Source: Dehalococcoidia bacterium
GTDB lineage: Bacteria > Chloroflexota > Dehalococcoidia > GIF9 > AB-539-J10
Length of the DNA stretch: 10,198 nt
Reading direction: 5' to 3'
Assembly (NCBI GenBank): GCA_029859145.1
Contig: JAOUDT010000030.1
Coordinates: forward strand, 1-10,198
Shown here: positions 1-7,296 of the stretch, in pieces
Layout: the number at the start of each line of letters is the position of its first letter
Position numbering within the stretch: the first letter of the stretch is position 1
Made by a program: the position numbers and the translations under genes
The notes under the pieces: generated by a model
Database searches by the model: none
Told to the model about the DNA's origin: nothing
The model's input: the letters and a program-made list of their open reading frames with translations, nothing else

Positions 1-1294
<1,294 letters not shown>

Positions 1295-1334
1295 CGCCAG
1301 GCTGAGCACAAAACCTTACAAAACGTGATTTCGA

Positions 1335-1412
<78 letters not shown>

Positions 1413-1419
1413 CAAAGAC

Positions 1420-1443
1420 AAGGGGAGCGCTATCGCTCCCCTT
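1420..1443. terminator. Hairpin terminator after tRNA-fMet
   Basis: A perfect 10-bp stem, AAGGGGAGCG/CGCTCCCCTT, closes a CTAT loop. On the plus strand a modest T-containing stretch follows, suited to ending the 23S-tRNA transcript. On the minus strand GTCTTTGTCTT follows, suited to ending the DUF3795 transcript. It probably works in both directions. Confidence 0.75.
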
Positions 1444-1468
1444 CCAATTTCTGGGGATAACCTGGGAT

Positions 1469-2035
1469 TTATTTGTCGAGCCATTGGCCCGCTTGTTTGG
1501 CATCAAAGTCAGCCTGCAAGGATCCATCCAATTCATCGGCCACCTGTCTTTTGCAGACCCTGCAACGCTGTGCGCCCCTGAAAAGCGGGCTGCCACATGA
1601 CGGACAGTGATATCTCTCACATTCCGCCTGTGCCCATTCGACGCTGCCTTCTTCATCACCATAGGAGGCTACTTTTGCCCGCCACGTGGGAACCGTTCTT
1701 TTCATTACCCGAACGCCAGTGGTAATAGGGAAAGTCTGAATCAGACTGCACGGCCACTCCTGGCATTGATGGCAGGAGTAATATCCCTTTGATTTTACGC
1801 AGTCCCTTATTCTGCACGTATCGCACCAGGCGTAGCGCTTCTTGGGGGGATCAGGCTGCATACACCCGAGACATTCTGTCTCTTCGGGGTTTGTCCCATA
1901 GAGGTTCGCCATAATTCCCTTGAATTTTTCGTTGCCATCTCTCGTTGCGATGTAAACCCCGCAGGTACCGCAATACAACCCGCACGGTGCCATTAAATCC
2001 CTGTTCCTGATTTCTTCCTCTGTCCATCCTTCCAT
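1469..2035 (-). CDS. DUF3795 family protein with C-terminal zinc ribbon
   Basis: The 188-residue product is very rich in cysteine. The N-terminal half carries APCGLYCGTC (16-25), ECLGC (54-58), CDTC with RDC (71-79) and SCHQCQEWPC (88-96), the cysteine pattern of DUF3795 proteins, whose function is unknown to me. The C-terminus has a separate zinc-ribbon-like pair, CPSC (144-147) and CRVC (158-161). No signal peptide or membrane segment is seen, so it is probably a cytoplasmic metal-binding protein. The ATG at 2035 is chosen because AAGGGG lies about 8 bases upstream and the promoter at 2070-2098 would sit inside the coding region if the frame's upstream ATG were used. It is alone on its strand and bracketed by direct repeats of the tRNA 3' end. 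Family call is good; function is unknown. Confidence 0.85.
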   Translation of the reverse strand: MEGWTEEEIRNRDLMAPCGLYCGTCGVYIATRDGNEKFKGIMANLYGTNPEETECLGCMQPDPPKKRYAWCDTCRIRDCVKSKGYYSCHQCQEWPCSLIQTFPITTGVRVMKRTVPTWRAKVASYGDEEGSVEWAQAECERYHCPSCGSPLFRGAQRCRVCKRQVADELDGSLQADFDAKQAGQWLDK

Positions 2036-2069
2036 GTTAATATCCCCTTTTAGCAAGATTTGTGTGTAG

Positions 2070-2098
2070 GTTATAGATTCTTTGACTGCCGCTGTCAA
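2070..2098 (-). promoter_or_regulatory. Sigma-70 type promoter of the DUF3795 gene
   Basis: Read on the minus strand, TTGACA (2093-2098) is separated by exactly 17 bases from TATAAC (2070-2075). The -35 matches the consensus in six of six positions and the -10 in five of six. Transcription would start near 2063, giving a leader of about 28 bases before the ATG at 2035. This supports the shorter start for the gene. Confidence 0.8.
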
Positions 2099-2197
2099 GG
2101 GCACCCACTTTCAGGACAAGAACTTAAGACAGTCCCAATGCCGTCGGAGAAAAAAGGTCCCCCTGGTCGGTGACCCCCCGCGCCATCCGCAATTCCG

Positions 2198-2226
2198 CCG
2201 GGCGTATCCGCAGGCATGCGGCCCGG
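2198..2226. other. GC-rich hairpin beside the tRNA 3' copy
   Basis: CCGGGC (2198-2203) pairs with GCCCGG (2221-2226), and CGCA (2209-2212) pairs with TGCG (2217-2220) around a GGCA loop, leaving a 5-base bulge on the left arm. Its right arm overlaps the left edge of the tRNA repeat. It may be a recombination-site arm or a degenerate tRNA remnant. No T-run follows, so it is not a typical terminator. Confidence 0.45.
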
Positions 2227-2262
2227 GGGTGGTTGGTTCAAATCCAACCCCCGCCACCAAGA
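2222..2262 (+). repeat. Direct repeat copy 2 (partial tRNA-fMet, att-like)
   Basis: This is a second copy of the 3' half of tRNA-fMet, from the anticodon stem 3' strand through the T arm, acceptor strand, CCA and 3 further bases. No acceptor 5' strand, D arm or CAT anticodon precedes it, so it is not a working tRNA gene. With copy 1 it brackets about 850 bp holding only the DUF3795 gene. It may be the distal attachment site of a decayed integrated element, or the leftover of a broken second tRNA gene. Confidence 0.75.
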
Positions 2263-2270
2263 GACTAAGC

Positions 2271-2312
2271 AGGCAGGATAACTGTCAGAGTCGTCCTGCC
2301 TTTTCTATTTTT
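2271..2312 (+). terminator. Rho-independent terminator after the tRNA copy
   Basis: The stem AGGCAGGA (2271-2278) / TCCTGCCT (2294-2301) closes a 15-base loop and is followed by TTTTCTATTTTT. It sits 8 bases after the tRNA repeat, where a tRNA-operon terminator would be expected. It may be the original terminator of the rRNA-tRNA transcript, displaced from the intact tRNA by the DUF3795 insertion. Confidence 0.75.
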
Positions 2313-2405
2313 GCCGCTCGGCTTACATATTCCACTATTAAAATAATTTGTGTTATGTTATTATCGTCGCGACTATGCTGAAAAGGGCATAAGTAGGAGC
2401 ATAAG

Positions 2406-3956
2406 TTGAAGACATTGTTGGTTTATCCCCGGTATCCGGATACGTTCTGGAGCTTTAGACATGCTTTGAAGTTCATTTTCAAGAAGGCAACCTTCCCACC
2501 TCTGGGTCTATTGACTGTAGCTGCGATGCTTCCTAAGGAATGGGAGAAAAGACTTGTGGACTTGAATATCACAAGCCTGACAGACGCAGACCTCAAGTGG
2601 GCTGACTATGTGTTTCTCAGCGCTATGGTGGCGCAGCAGAATTCAGCACAGGAGGTCATTGACAGGTGCAAGAAGCTGGGGACCAAGGTTGTGGCCGGTG
2701 GCCCCTTCTTTGGCCGTGGGTATGAATCTTTTGGCTTTGATGACATAGACCATCTTGTATTTAGCGAGGCTGAAGACATAATGCCGGTGTTGTTGGAAGA
2801 TTTGGAGAAAGGCTGTGCCAAGCATATCTACGCATCTGAAGAATTTCCGGACATGAAGAAGACTCCTGTGCCTCTATGGTCGCTTATCAACAAGAAGAAG
2901 TACCAGTCAATGACTATCCAGTATTCCCGAGGCTGCCCTTTCAATTGTGAGTTTTGCGATATCGTTATACTGAATGGTCATAAACCACGAACCAAAGATA
3001 AGAGTCAGGTGATAGCCGAACTGGACGCGTTATACGATATGGGGTGGCGAGCTGGGGTGTTCTTTGTTGATGACAATTTCATTGGCAACAAACGGAAACT
3101 GAAGTCGGAAATCCTGCCGGCAATAATTGAATGGATGCAAGAGAAGCATCGCCCCTTTTCGTTCTTTACGGAAGCATCCATAAATCTTGCCGATGATGAA
3201 GAACTAATGCGTTTGATGGTTGAAGCCGGATTCGACTGCGTGTTTGTGGGCATCGAAAGCCCCAGTGAGGAAAGTCTGGTCGAATGTAATAAGTTGCCCA
3301 ATAAGAACCGCGATTTGTTGGCTTCGGTAAAAAAGATACAAAACTACGGTTTGCAGGTGCAGGGAGGATTCATTGTTGGGTTTGACAGCGATCCTGTTTC
3401 CATCTTCAAAAGCCAGATTGATTTCATTCAAAAGAGTGGAATCGTGACTGCTATGGTCGGTGTCCTGATGGCTCCTCCGGAGACAAGGTTGTACAAACGC
3501 TTGAAACAGCAAAACCGCCTGCTGCCCAAAGGCTCCGGCGATAATACAGATGGTTCAACTAACTTTATCCCCATAATGGGTCGTGAAACGCTGGCCCGGG
3601 GTTATAAGCATGTTGTGGATACAATCTATGCCCCCAAGCAATACTATGAGCGTATCAAAACCTTTCTAAAAGAGTATAAACCCAGCGGCAAGGGAAGATT
3701 TAAGCTTTCTATTATCCATCTAATAGCGTTGATAAGGTCCACATGGGCTTTGGGGTTCAAAGAAAGAGGAAGAATAGATTATTGGAGGCTGGTTGCCTGG
3801 ACCTTGCTGAGAAAACCAAAAACTTTCCCGTTATCAATGACACTGGCCGTTCAGGGATTCCATTTCCGCAAGGTTGCCGACAAAGTACGTATATCCCTGG
3901 CTGGCGATATCCGCAGTTTGGAGCCGGCAAGAGAGCCAGTGGGCAAACGTAAGTAG
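2406..3956 (+). CDS. B12-binding domain radical SAM protein, DUF4070 type
   Basis: The 516-residue product has three parts. Residues 1 to about 140 form a Rossmann-like cobalamin-binding-type domain (VVAGGPFFGRG near 95-105). The radical SAM core starts around 168 with the cluster motif CPFNCEFC (Cys177, Cys181, Cys184), followed by VFFVDDNFIGN (218-228) and FVGIESPS (280-287). The C-terminal part (about 385-500) resembles the DUF4070 region of relatives such as the hopanoid C-2 methylase HpnP. Such enzymes often methylate unactivated carbons of lipids or natural products, but the substrate here cannot be told. The classic DxHxxG cobalamin ligand motif is not visible. The start is TTG at 2406, with AGGAG 6 bases upstream and no better ATG. 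The gene stands alone and ends 18 bp from the convergent dUTPase gene. Confidence 0.88.
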   Translation: MKTLLVYPRYPDTFWSFRHALKFIFKKATFPPLGLLTVAAMLPKEWEKRLVDLNITSLTDADLKWADYVFLSAMVAQQNSAQEVIDRCKKLGTKVVAGGPFFGRGYESFGFDDIDHLVFSEAEDIMPVLLEDLEKGCAKHIYASEEFPDMKKTPVPLWSLINKKKYQSMTIQYSRGCPFNCEFCDIVILNGHKPRTKDKSQVIAELDALYDMGWRAGVFFVDDNFIGNKRKLKSEILPAIIEWMQEKHRPFSFFTEASINLADDEELMRLMVEAGFDCVFVGIESPSEESLVECNKLPNKNRDLLASVKKIQNYGLQVQGGFIVGFDSDPVSIFKSQIDFIQKSGIVTAMVGVLMAPPETRLYKRLKQQNRLLPKGSGDNTDGSTNFIPIMGRETLARGYKHVVDTIYAPKQYYERIKTFLKEYKPSGKGRFKLSIIHLIALIRSTWALGFKERGRIDYWRLVAWTLLRKPKTFPLSMTLAVQGFHFRKVADKVRISLAGDIRSLEPAREPVGKRK

Positions 3957-3974
3957 CCCAACCGGGAAGCAGCA

Positions 3975-4490
3975 TCAGATGTTCTCGCCCTGAAACATCC
4001 CCTGATAGCCTTGGGCTACCTCGCGGCTTAAAGAGAGGAAGACCATCTGAACAATTCGAGCGTTCCTGTATAGCCGAAAGCCCTGTGTATTGTAAACCAC
4101 CAGGAGAGACTGTGACCGGCCCGAGTAGCCGGCATCCCAGACCGCATTATGAATGCTGACTCCGCAGCGCAGGAGACTTGAACGGGGCAGTGCCAGAGCC
4201 ATTATGTTCTTGGGGAGATTGACTACCTCGTTGTATGTAACCAGATAGCAACCGGGCAACAGATCTACACGGCCCAGACCATCGAAAACGAGCGGAGCAG
4301 TACTGGAAAGGACCCTGCTTTCGTTGCCGGAAGCCAGGCTGCCCGGCGAAGAAAACAAGGCTACTTCCTTGAAGGTTAGGTCTATGCCATTGGGTTGAAC
4401 CTGCTGCTGGACATCACACATATTCTCCACCAGTGGAGGAGTTGTCGCCAACATCTTCAGGATATCCTCTCGGGAAAGAATGCTGAACAT
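3975..4490 (-). CDS. dut: dUTP diphosphatase, dCTP deaminase-like fold
   Basis: The 171-residue protein belongs to the dCTP deaminase/dUTPase trimer superfamily. Recognisable motifs are QPNGIDLTF (32-40), PRSSLLRCGV (102-111), WDAGYSGR (118-125) and the C-terminal GYQGMFQG (161-168). By hand alignment to E. coli Dcd, the deaminase's catalytic Glu (in its LEFYN segment) is replaced by Val131 (LVVYN, 130-134). The Asp of WDAGYSGR fits the water-activating Asp of dUTPases. It therefore most likely hydrolyses dUTP to dUMP and diphosphate, keeping uracil out of DNA and feeding dTMP synthesis. ATG start, with only a weak GGTGA upstream. It has its own promoter (4538-4566) and is divergent from a kinase/dCMP deaminase pair acting on the same pool. 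A dCTP deaminase is the less likely alternative. Confidence 0.85.
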   Translation of the reverse strand: MFSILSREDILKMLATTPPLVENMCDVQQQVQPNGIDLTFKEVALFSSPGSLASGNESRVLSSTAPLVFDGLGRVDLLPGCYLVTYNEVVNLPKNIMALALPRSSLLRCGVSIHNAVWDAGYSGRSQSLLVVYNTQGFRLYRNARIVQMVFLSLSREVAQGYQGMFQGENI

Positions 4491-4537
4491 CTGTTCACCG
4501 ACGGACTAGGCTGATGCAGCCCAGCTTGTCCTCACTT

Positions 4538-4566
4538 AGTATAATCCGTGCTGAATTGTCAGACAA
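4538..4566 (-). promoter_or_regulatory. Probable promoter of the dUTPase gene
   Basis: On the minus strand TTGTCT (4561-4566) is followed after 17 bases by TATACT (4538-4543). The -10 matches the consensus in five of six positions and the -35 in four of six. The leader would be about 40 bases. The TATAAT readable on the plus strand at 4540-4545 has no -35 partner. Confidence 0.55.
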
Positions 4567-4585
4567 GACACTCTGCCTTTCGGTG

Positions 4586-4636
4586 GCCAGCCTGATTTCC
4601 TCTCCCTTGATGGGAGGGGGCTAGAGTGAGGCTGGC
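4586..4636. repeat. Double-stem palindrome, REP-like
   Basis: Two nested perfect or near-perfect stems are present. The outer one is GCCAGCCT (4586-4593) with AGGCTGGC (4629-4636). The inner one is CCTCTCCC (4599-4606) with GGGAGGGG (4612-4619), with one G-T wobble, around a TTGAT loop. The CTCTCCCTTGATGGGAG core resembles dispersed palindromic units I recall from Chloroflexota and other genomes. It lies in the 244-bp gap between the divergent dUTPase and kinase genes. No T-run follows, so a repeat element is likelier than a terminator. Confidence 0.6.
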
Positions 4637-4734
4637 GAGGTCTTCGCCAAGGAACGACATTCTCTCTATGATAGTTCCGTGAATCCTGTTAATATAACCA
4701 TTGTCGCAATGCATCTGTTGACTATGAGTAGACC

Positions 4735-5277
4735 ATGAAGGTGGTAGCAATTGTGGGCATGACAGGTGCCGGCAAGTCAGAGGTAGCCAGGGTATTTGAA
4801 GAGCATGGCTTCAAGAGAGTAAGGTTTGGCGACATCACGGACGAGGAGCTTAATAACAGGGGATTGGAGCCGAACGAACAAAATGAGCGTCGTATCAGAG
4901 AGGAGTTGAGAAGCAAATACGGGATGGCTGCATACGCCAAATTGAGCTTGCCCAGGATCGATACTTCACTGAAATCATCAAACGTCGTAGTAGATGGACT
5001 TTACTCCTGGGAAGAGTACACCTTATTGAAGAAGCGCTACGGGAAAGACCTCAAATTGCTGGCGGTCTGGTCCTCGCCTGCTACCAGACACGCCAGGCTT
5101 GGTCGTAGAGTAAAACGCCCCTTGACACTTGAAGAAGCAGCCAGTCGGGATAAATCTGAGATAGAGAATATCAACAAGGGCGGGCCGATCGCCATGGCTG
5201 ACTTTGCCATAGTGAACGAAAACTCGTTGGAGAAACTCAGAAGGGAGACGAAACGAGTCCTAGCCGCTTTGACATGA
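4735..5277 (+). CDS. UPF0200-type P-loop kinase (dephospho-CoA kinase-like)
   Basis: The 180-residue protein opens with a Walker A loop, GMTGAGKS (8-15), after a hydrophobic first strand. VVVDGLYSWEE (84-94) is the second strand with an acidic residue. An arginine-rich stretch, RHARLGRRVKR (118-128), fits a nucleoside-kinase lid. Length and the RFGDITDEE segment (30-38) match the UPF0200 family, mostly known from archaea and distantly like dephospho-CoA or nucleoside monophosphate kinases. Its substrate is not established. Its stop overlaps the start of the dCMP deaminase gene by 4 bp, so translation is probably coupled and a role on deoxynucleoside monophosphates is a reasonable inference. 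ATG start with a poor Shine-Dalgarno (GAGTAG). Confidence 0.8.
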   Translation: MKVVAIVGMTGAGKSEVARVFEEHGFKRVRFGDITDEELNNRGLEPNEQNERRIREELRSKYGMAAYAKLSLPRIDTSLKSSNVVVDGLYSWEEYTLLKKRYGKDLKLLAVWSSPATRHARLGRRVKRPLTLEEAASRDKSEIENINKGGPIAMADFAIVNENSLEKLRRETKRVLAALT

Positions 5278-5756
5278 AAAGAAAAACTAGGCCGGATATT
5301 GATGAATATTTTCTCAAGATAGCTTGCGTGGTAGCGGAACGCTCAACCTGTCGGCGGCACCACGTAGGCGCTGTGGCGGTAAAGGATAAGCATATATTAG
5401 CTACTGGCTATAATGGGGCTGCCGCTGGGCTCAAAGACTGTCTGGAACTCGGCTGTCTCAGGGATGAACTGGGCATAGAATCTGGAACCAGGCAAGAGAT
5501 CTGTCGGGGCATTCACGCCGAGCAGAATGTAATCATACAGGCATCACTCCACGGGGTGAGCCTTGAGGGCGCCACTATTTATGTTACCCATTCGCCCTGC
5601 GTGCTCTGCGCCAAGATGCTGGTCAATGCCAGAATAAAGCGCTTCGTAACCTTTGGTAGATACGCTGATGATTCCTTTACGGATCTGTTCAGAGAAGCCG
5701 GAATAGAGATTGAACTGCAGAAAGAACCACCCTCTGAGATAACCCACCTGCCCTGA
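5274..5756 (+). CDS. dCMP deaminase (deoxycytidylate deaminase family)
   Basis: The 160-residue zinc enzyme carries the cytidine deaminase signature: HAEQN (81-85, His81 zinc ligand and Glu83 proton shuttle) and PCVLC (108-112, Cys109 and Cys112 zinc ligands). Additional Cys/His residues at 26-30 and 56-61 fit the second metal site and insertion of dCMP deaminases of the ComEB/T4 type. It should convert dCMP to dUMP, the substrate of thymidylate synthase (not in this window). Its ATG shares an ATGA overlap with the preceding kinase gene. Together with the nearby dUTPase this gives two routes to dUMP. The C-terminus (EPPSEITHLP) is hydrophilic and unremarkable. tRNA- or drug-type deaminases are less likely given the HAEQN context. 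Confidence 0.9.
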   Translation: MKRKTRPDIDEYFLKIACVVAERSTCRRHHVGAVAVKDKHILATGYNGAAAGLKDCLELGCLRDELGIESGTRQEICRGIHAEQNVIIQASLHGVSLEGATIYVTHSPCVLCAKMLVNARIKRFVTFGRYADDSFTDLFREAGIEIELQKEPPSEITHLP

Positions 5757-5816
5757 AACGTGTCTCCGTCTGTGAAGTACCGTTGGTGGAAATTTTGTGT
5801 TCCCGGTCCTTTGATT

Positions 5817-6296
5817 TCACCTCAGCCGCTTTTGCAGGATTAGCCTATCATCCCCGGGCGCATAGAAGTCCGGGATACTGGCTACTATCTCGTAGCCATG
5901 ACTGACATGAAAATTCCGCGTTTTCTCGTATGCTGGGGTGGAGGATGTCTCGATTATGGACAGTCTTCCCTTAGCTTTCACGATCTTCTCTTCCGCGGAC
6001 TTCATGAGAGTACCGCCTATCCCTTGGCCTTGCTTCTGTTGAGAGACAGCCAACCAGTAGATATCCCATGTTCCGTCCGTCAGCGGCGTTGGTCCGTAGC
6101 AGATGTAGCCTTCTACGGTGGAGTCAACCTCGGCTACGAGAATGTGATAGCCTGAGCCAGATGGGTCATCAAGATGACTGTCAATTAGTTCCTCGGCTAC
6201 CGCCACTTCAAAAGGTTTGAATTCTGGTGTGCCGCGCAGTATTTCTGCTACGCGGGGCCTGTCTTCGCGGGACATAGGTCGGATATCGATCTTCAT
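5817..6296 (-). CDS. GNAT family N-acetyltransferase
   Basis: The 159-residue protein is a single GNAT domain. The acetyl-CoA pyrophosphate-binding motif is QKQGQGIG (87-94), preceded by the strand WDIYWLAV (77-84). It ends in a strand-rich tail, with YEIVASIPDFYAPGDDRLIL at 135-154. It should transfer an acetyl group from acetyl-CoA to an amine. It is the last gene of the kamA operon, so an amino group on the pathway product is the likely target. It is much shorter than AblB, the acetyltransferase of N-epsilon-acetyl-beta-lysine synthesis, and is not clearly the same family. ATG at 6296 is preferred because the domain begins right there. An in-frame TTG at 6335 would add 13 residues. Either way the start lies inside the upstream ATP-grasp gene. 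Confidence 0.88.
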   Translation of the reverse strand: MKIDIRPMSREDRPRVAEILRGTPEFKPFEVAVAEELIDSHLDDPSGSGYHILVAEVDSTVEGYICYGPTPLTDGTWDIYWLAVSQQKQGQGIGGTLMKSAEEKIVKAKGRLSIIETSSTPAYEKTRNFHVSHGYEIVASIPDFYAPGDDRLILQKRLR

Positions 6297-7296
6297 AGTC
6301 TTTTCTATCAAGAGCCAACTGTACGATTTTCTCAACGAACTTAGTATAGGCCATCCCGGCAGCTGCGGCCTGACGGACCGCTCCGGTCCCGGGAGAAATG
6401 TCGGGGTTGGGGTTCACCTCGATGATATTTAGCTCTCCCTCCTGGTCCAGCCGCATGTCCACCCTGGCATAGCCCCGGCAGCCAAGCAGTCTGTAAACCT
6501 TTGTTATTGTTTCGGCAATGTGATGCTGCTCTTCATCCGCGATCTCGGCCGGGCAGACAGGTTTGGTGCCTTCGAAGTAGATGCTATCATCCTCCCATTT
6601 GGCGTCAAAGGTGAGAATTTCGGGCATTCCGGGGGGCAGCGAGTAGACAATTTCTGACACGGGCAAGGCAGTCAATTCGGAGTTGCCCATGACAGTGGCG
6701 TTAAACTCGCGACCGGGGAGGAACTCTGAAACTAGGGCATTGCCACTATGAGAGTCGCATATCCTGCTGACCTGTCTTTCCAGAGCCAAAAAGTCATGAA
6801 CGACGCTCTCCACTGACAACCCGTTACTGGCATCATCGCAGCGAGGCTTGACAATGCAGGGGTAACCTAGTCGGAACATATCTAGTGTTTTGGGATTCAG
6901 GAGCTGAAAGTCCGGCGTCTTGATTCCGGCAGCTGTGAGGATTAACTTGGTCTTGGCCTTATCGAGAGCCAGTCTTAGTACCGGTCCGGGACAACCAGTA
7001 AATGGAACACCCATTTCCGACAGGATTTCTGGTATTACTGGTTCGGTCTCGGGGTAGTCACAGAAGCCTTCAAAAAGGTTGAAGACCAAGTCGGTATCGA
7101 GGTTTCTCAGTTCCGCCTCAGCTTGTTCAAGTGGCGGCAGTAAAGGGACGGGGGCGACGTCAAAGTCAAGCTCGAGCAAGGCCCGGTACACTGCCTCCAC
7201 CGCCTCAAGCACAGCGAGCGCCGACTTTTCTTCGCCAACCACTTCAGAGTGCAACCGTTGTGGTTCGTTATAGACGAGGGCTACACGCATACGCAT
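6208..7296 (-). CDS. ATP-grasp ligase B, D-Ala-D-Ala ligase-like
   Basis: The 362-residue protein has the ATP-grasp layout: an N-terminal domain with VFNLFEGFCDYPETEP (71-86), the ATP-binding segment IVKPRCDDASNGL (148-160), VSEFLPGREFNATV (189-202), ARVDMR (277-282) and the metal-binding IIEVNPNPDIS (291-301). It should join a carboxylate to an amine through an acyl-phosphate. The loop reads DDASNG rather than the EGSSKG of the neighbour and of true Ddl enzymes, so the substrate probably differs. The last 35 residues or so are basic and lie mostly in the stretch that overlaps the GNAT gene. It overlaps gene A by 16 bp. AGAGAG lies about 10 bases before the ATG at 7296; an ATG two codons later is also possible. 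It need not act in peptidoglycan synthesis. Confidence 0.88.
   Translation of the reverse strand: MRMRVALVYNEPQRLHSEVVGEEKSALAVLEAVEAVYRALLELDFDVAPVPLLPPLEQAEAELRNLDTDLVFNLFEGFCDYPETEPVIPEILSEMGVPFTGCPGPVLRLALDKAKTKLILTAAGIKTPDFQLLNPKTLDMFRLGYPCIVKPRCDDASNGLSVESVVHDFLALERQVSRICDSHSGNALVSEFLPGREFNATVMGNSELTALPVSEIVYSLPPGMPEILTFDAKWEDDSIYFEGTKPVCPAEIADEEQHHIAETITKVYRLLGCRGYARVDMRLDQEGELNIIEVNPNPDISPGTGAVRQAAAAGMAYTKFVEKIVQLALDRKDYEDRYPTYVPRRQAPRSRNTARHTRIQTF

Larger units (their letters stand above)
2036..2405. other. Intergenic region between DUF3795 and radical SAM genes
   Basis: This 370-bp gap holds no gene I can support. From left to right it contains the promoter of the DUF3795 gene (2070-2098), about 100 bp with no recognised signal, a GC-rich hairpin (2198-2226), the partial tRNA-fMet copy (2222-2262), a terminator (2271-2312), and an AT-rich leader for the radical SAM gene ending in AGGAG at 2395-2399. 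I see no convincing -35/-10 pair for the radical SAM gene. Confidence 0.7.

Noticed and set aside
1295..1334. Possible 5S rRNA gene after 23S
   Set aside because: The gap is only about 40 bp and no 5S motif is seen; a 5S gene is about 115 bp.
2036..2104. N-terminal extension of the DUF3795 protein up to the upstream ATG at 2104
   Set aside because: The promoter at 2070-2098 lies inside this stretch, and a good ribosome-binding site precedes the ATG at 2035.
2222..2262. A second complete tRNA gene
   Set aside because: Only the 3' half is present; there is no acceptor 5' strand, D arm or anticodon upstream.
4540..4545. TATAAT as a plus-strand -10 for the kinase gene
   Set aside because: No -35-like hexamer lies 16-18 bases upstream, and the minus-strand reading TATACT fits the dUTPase promoter better.
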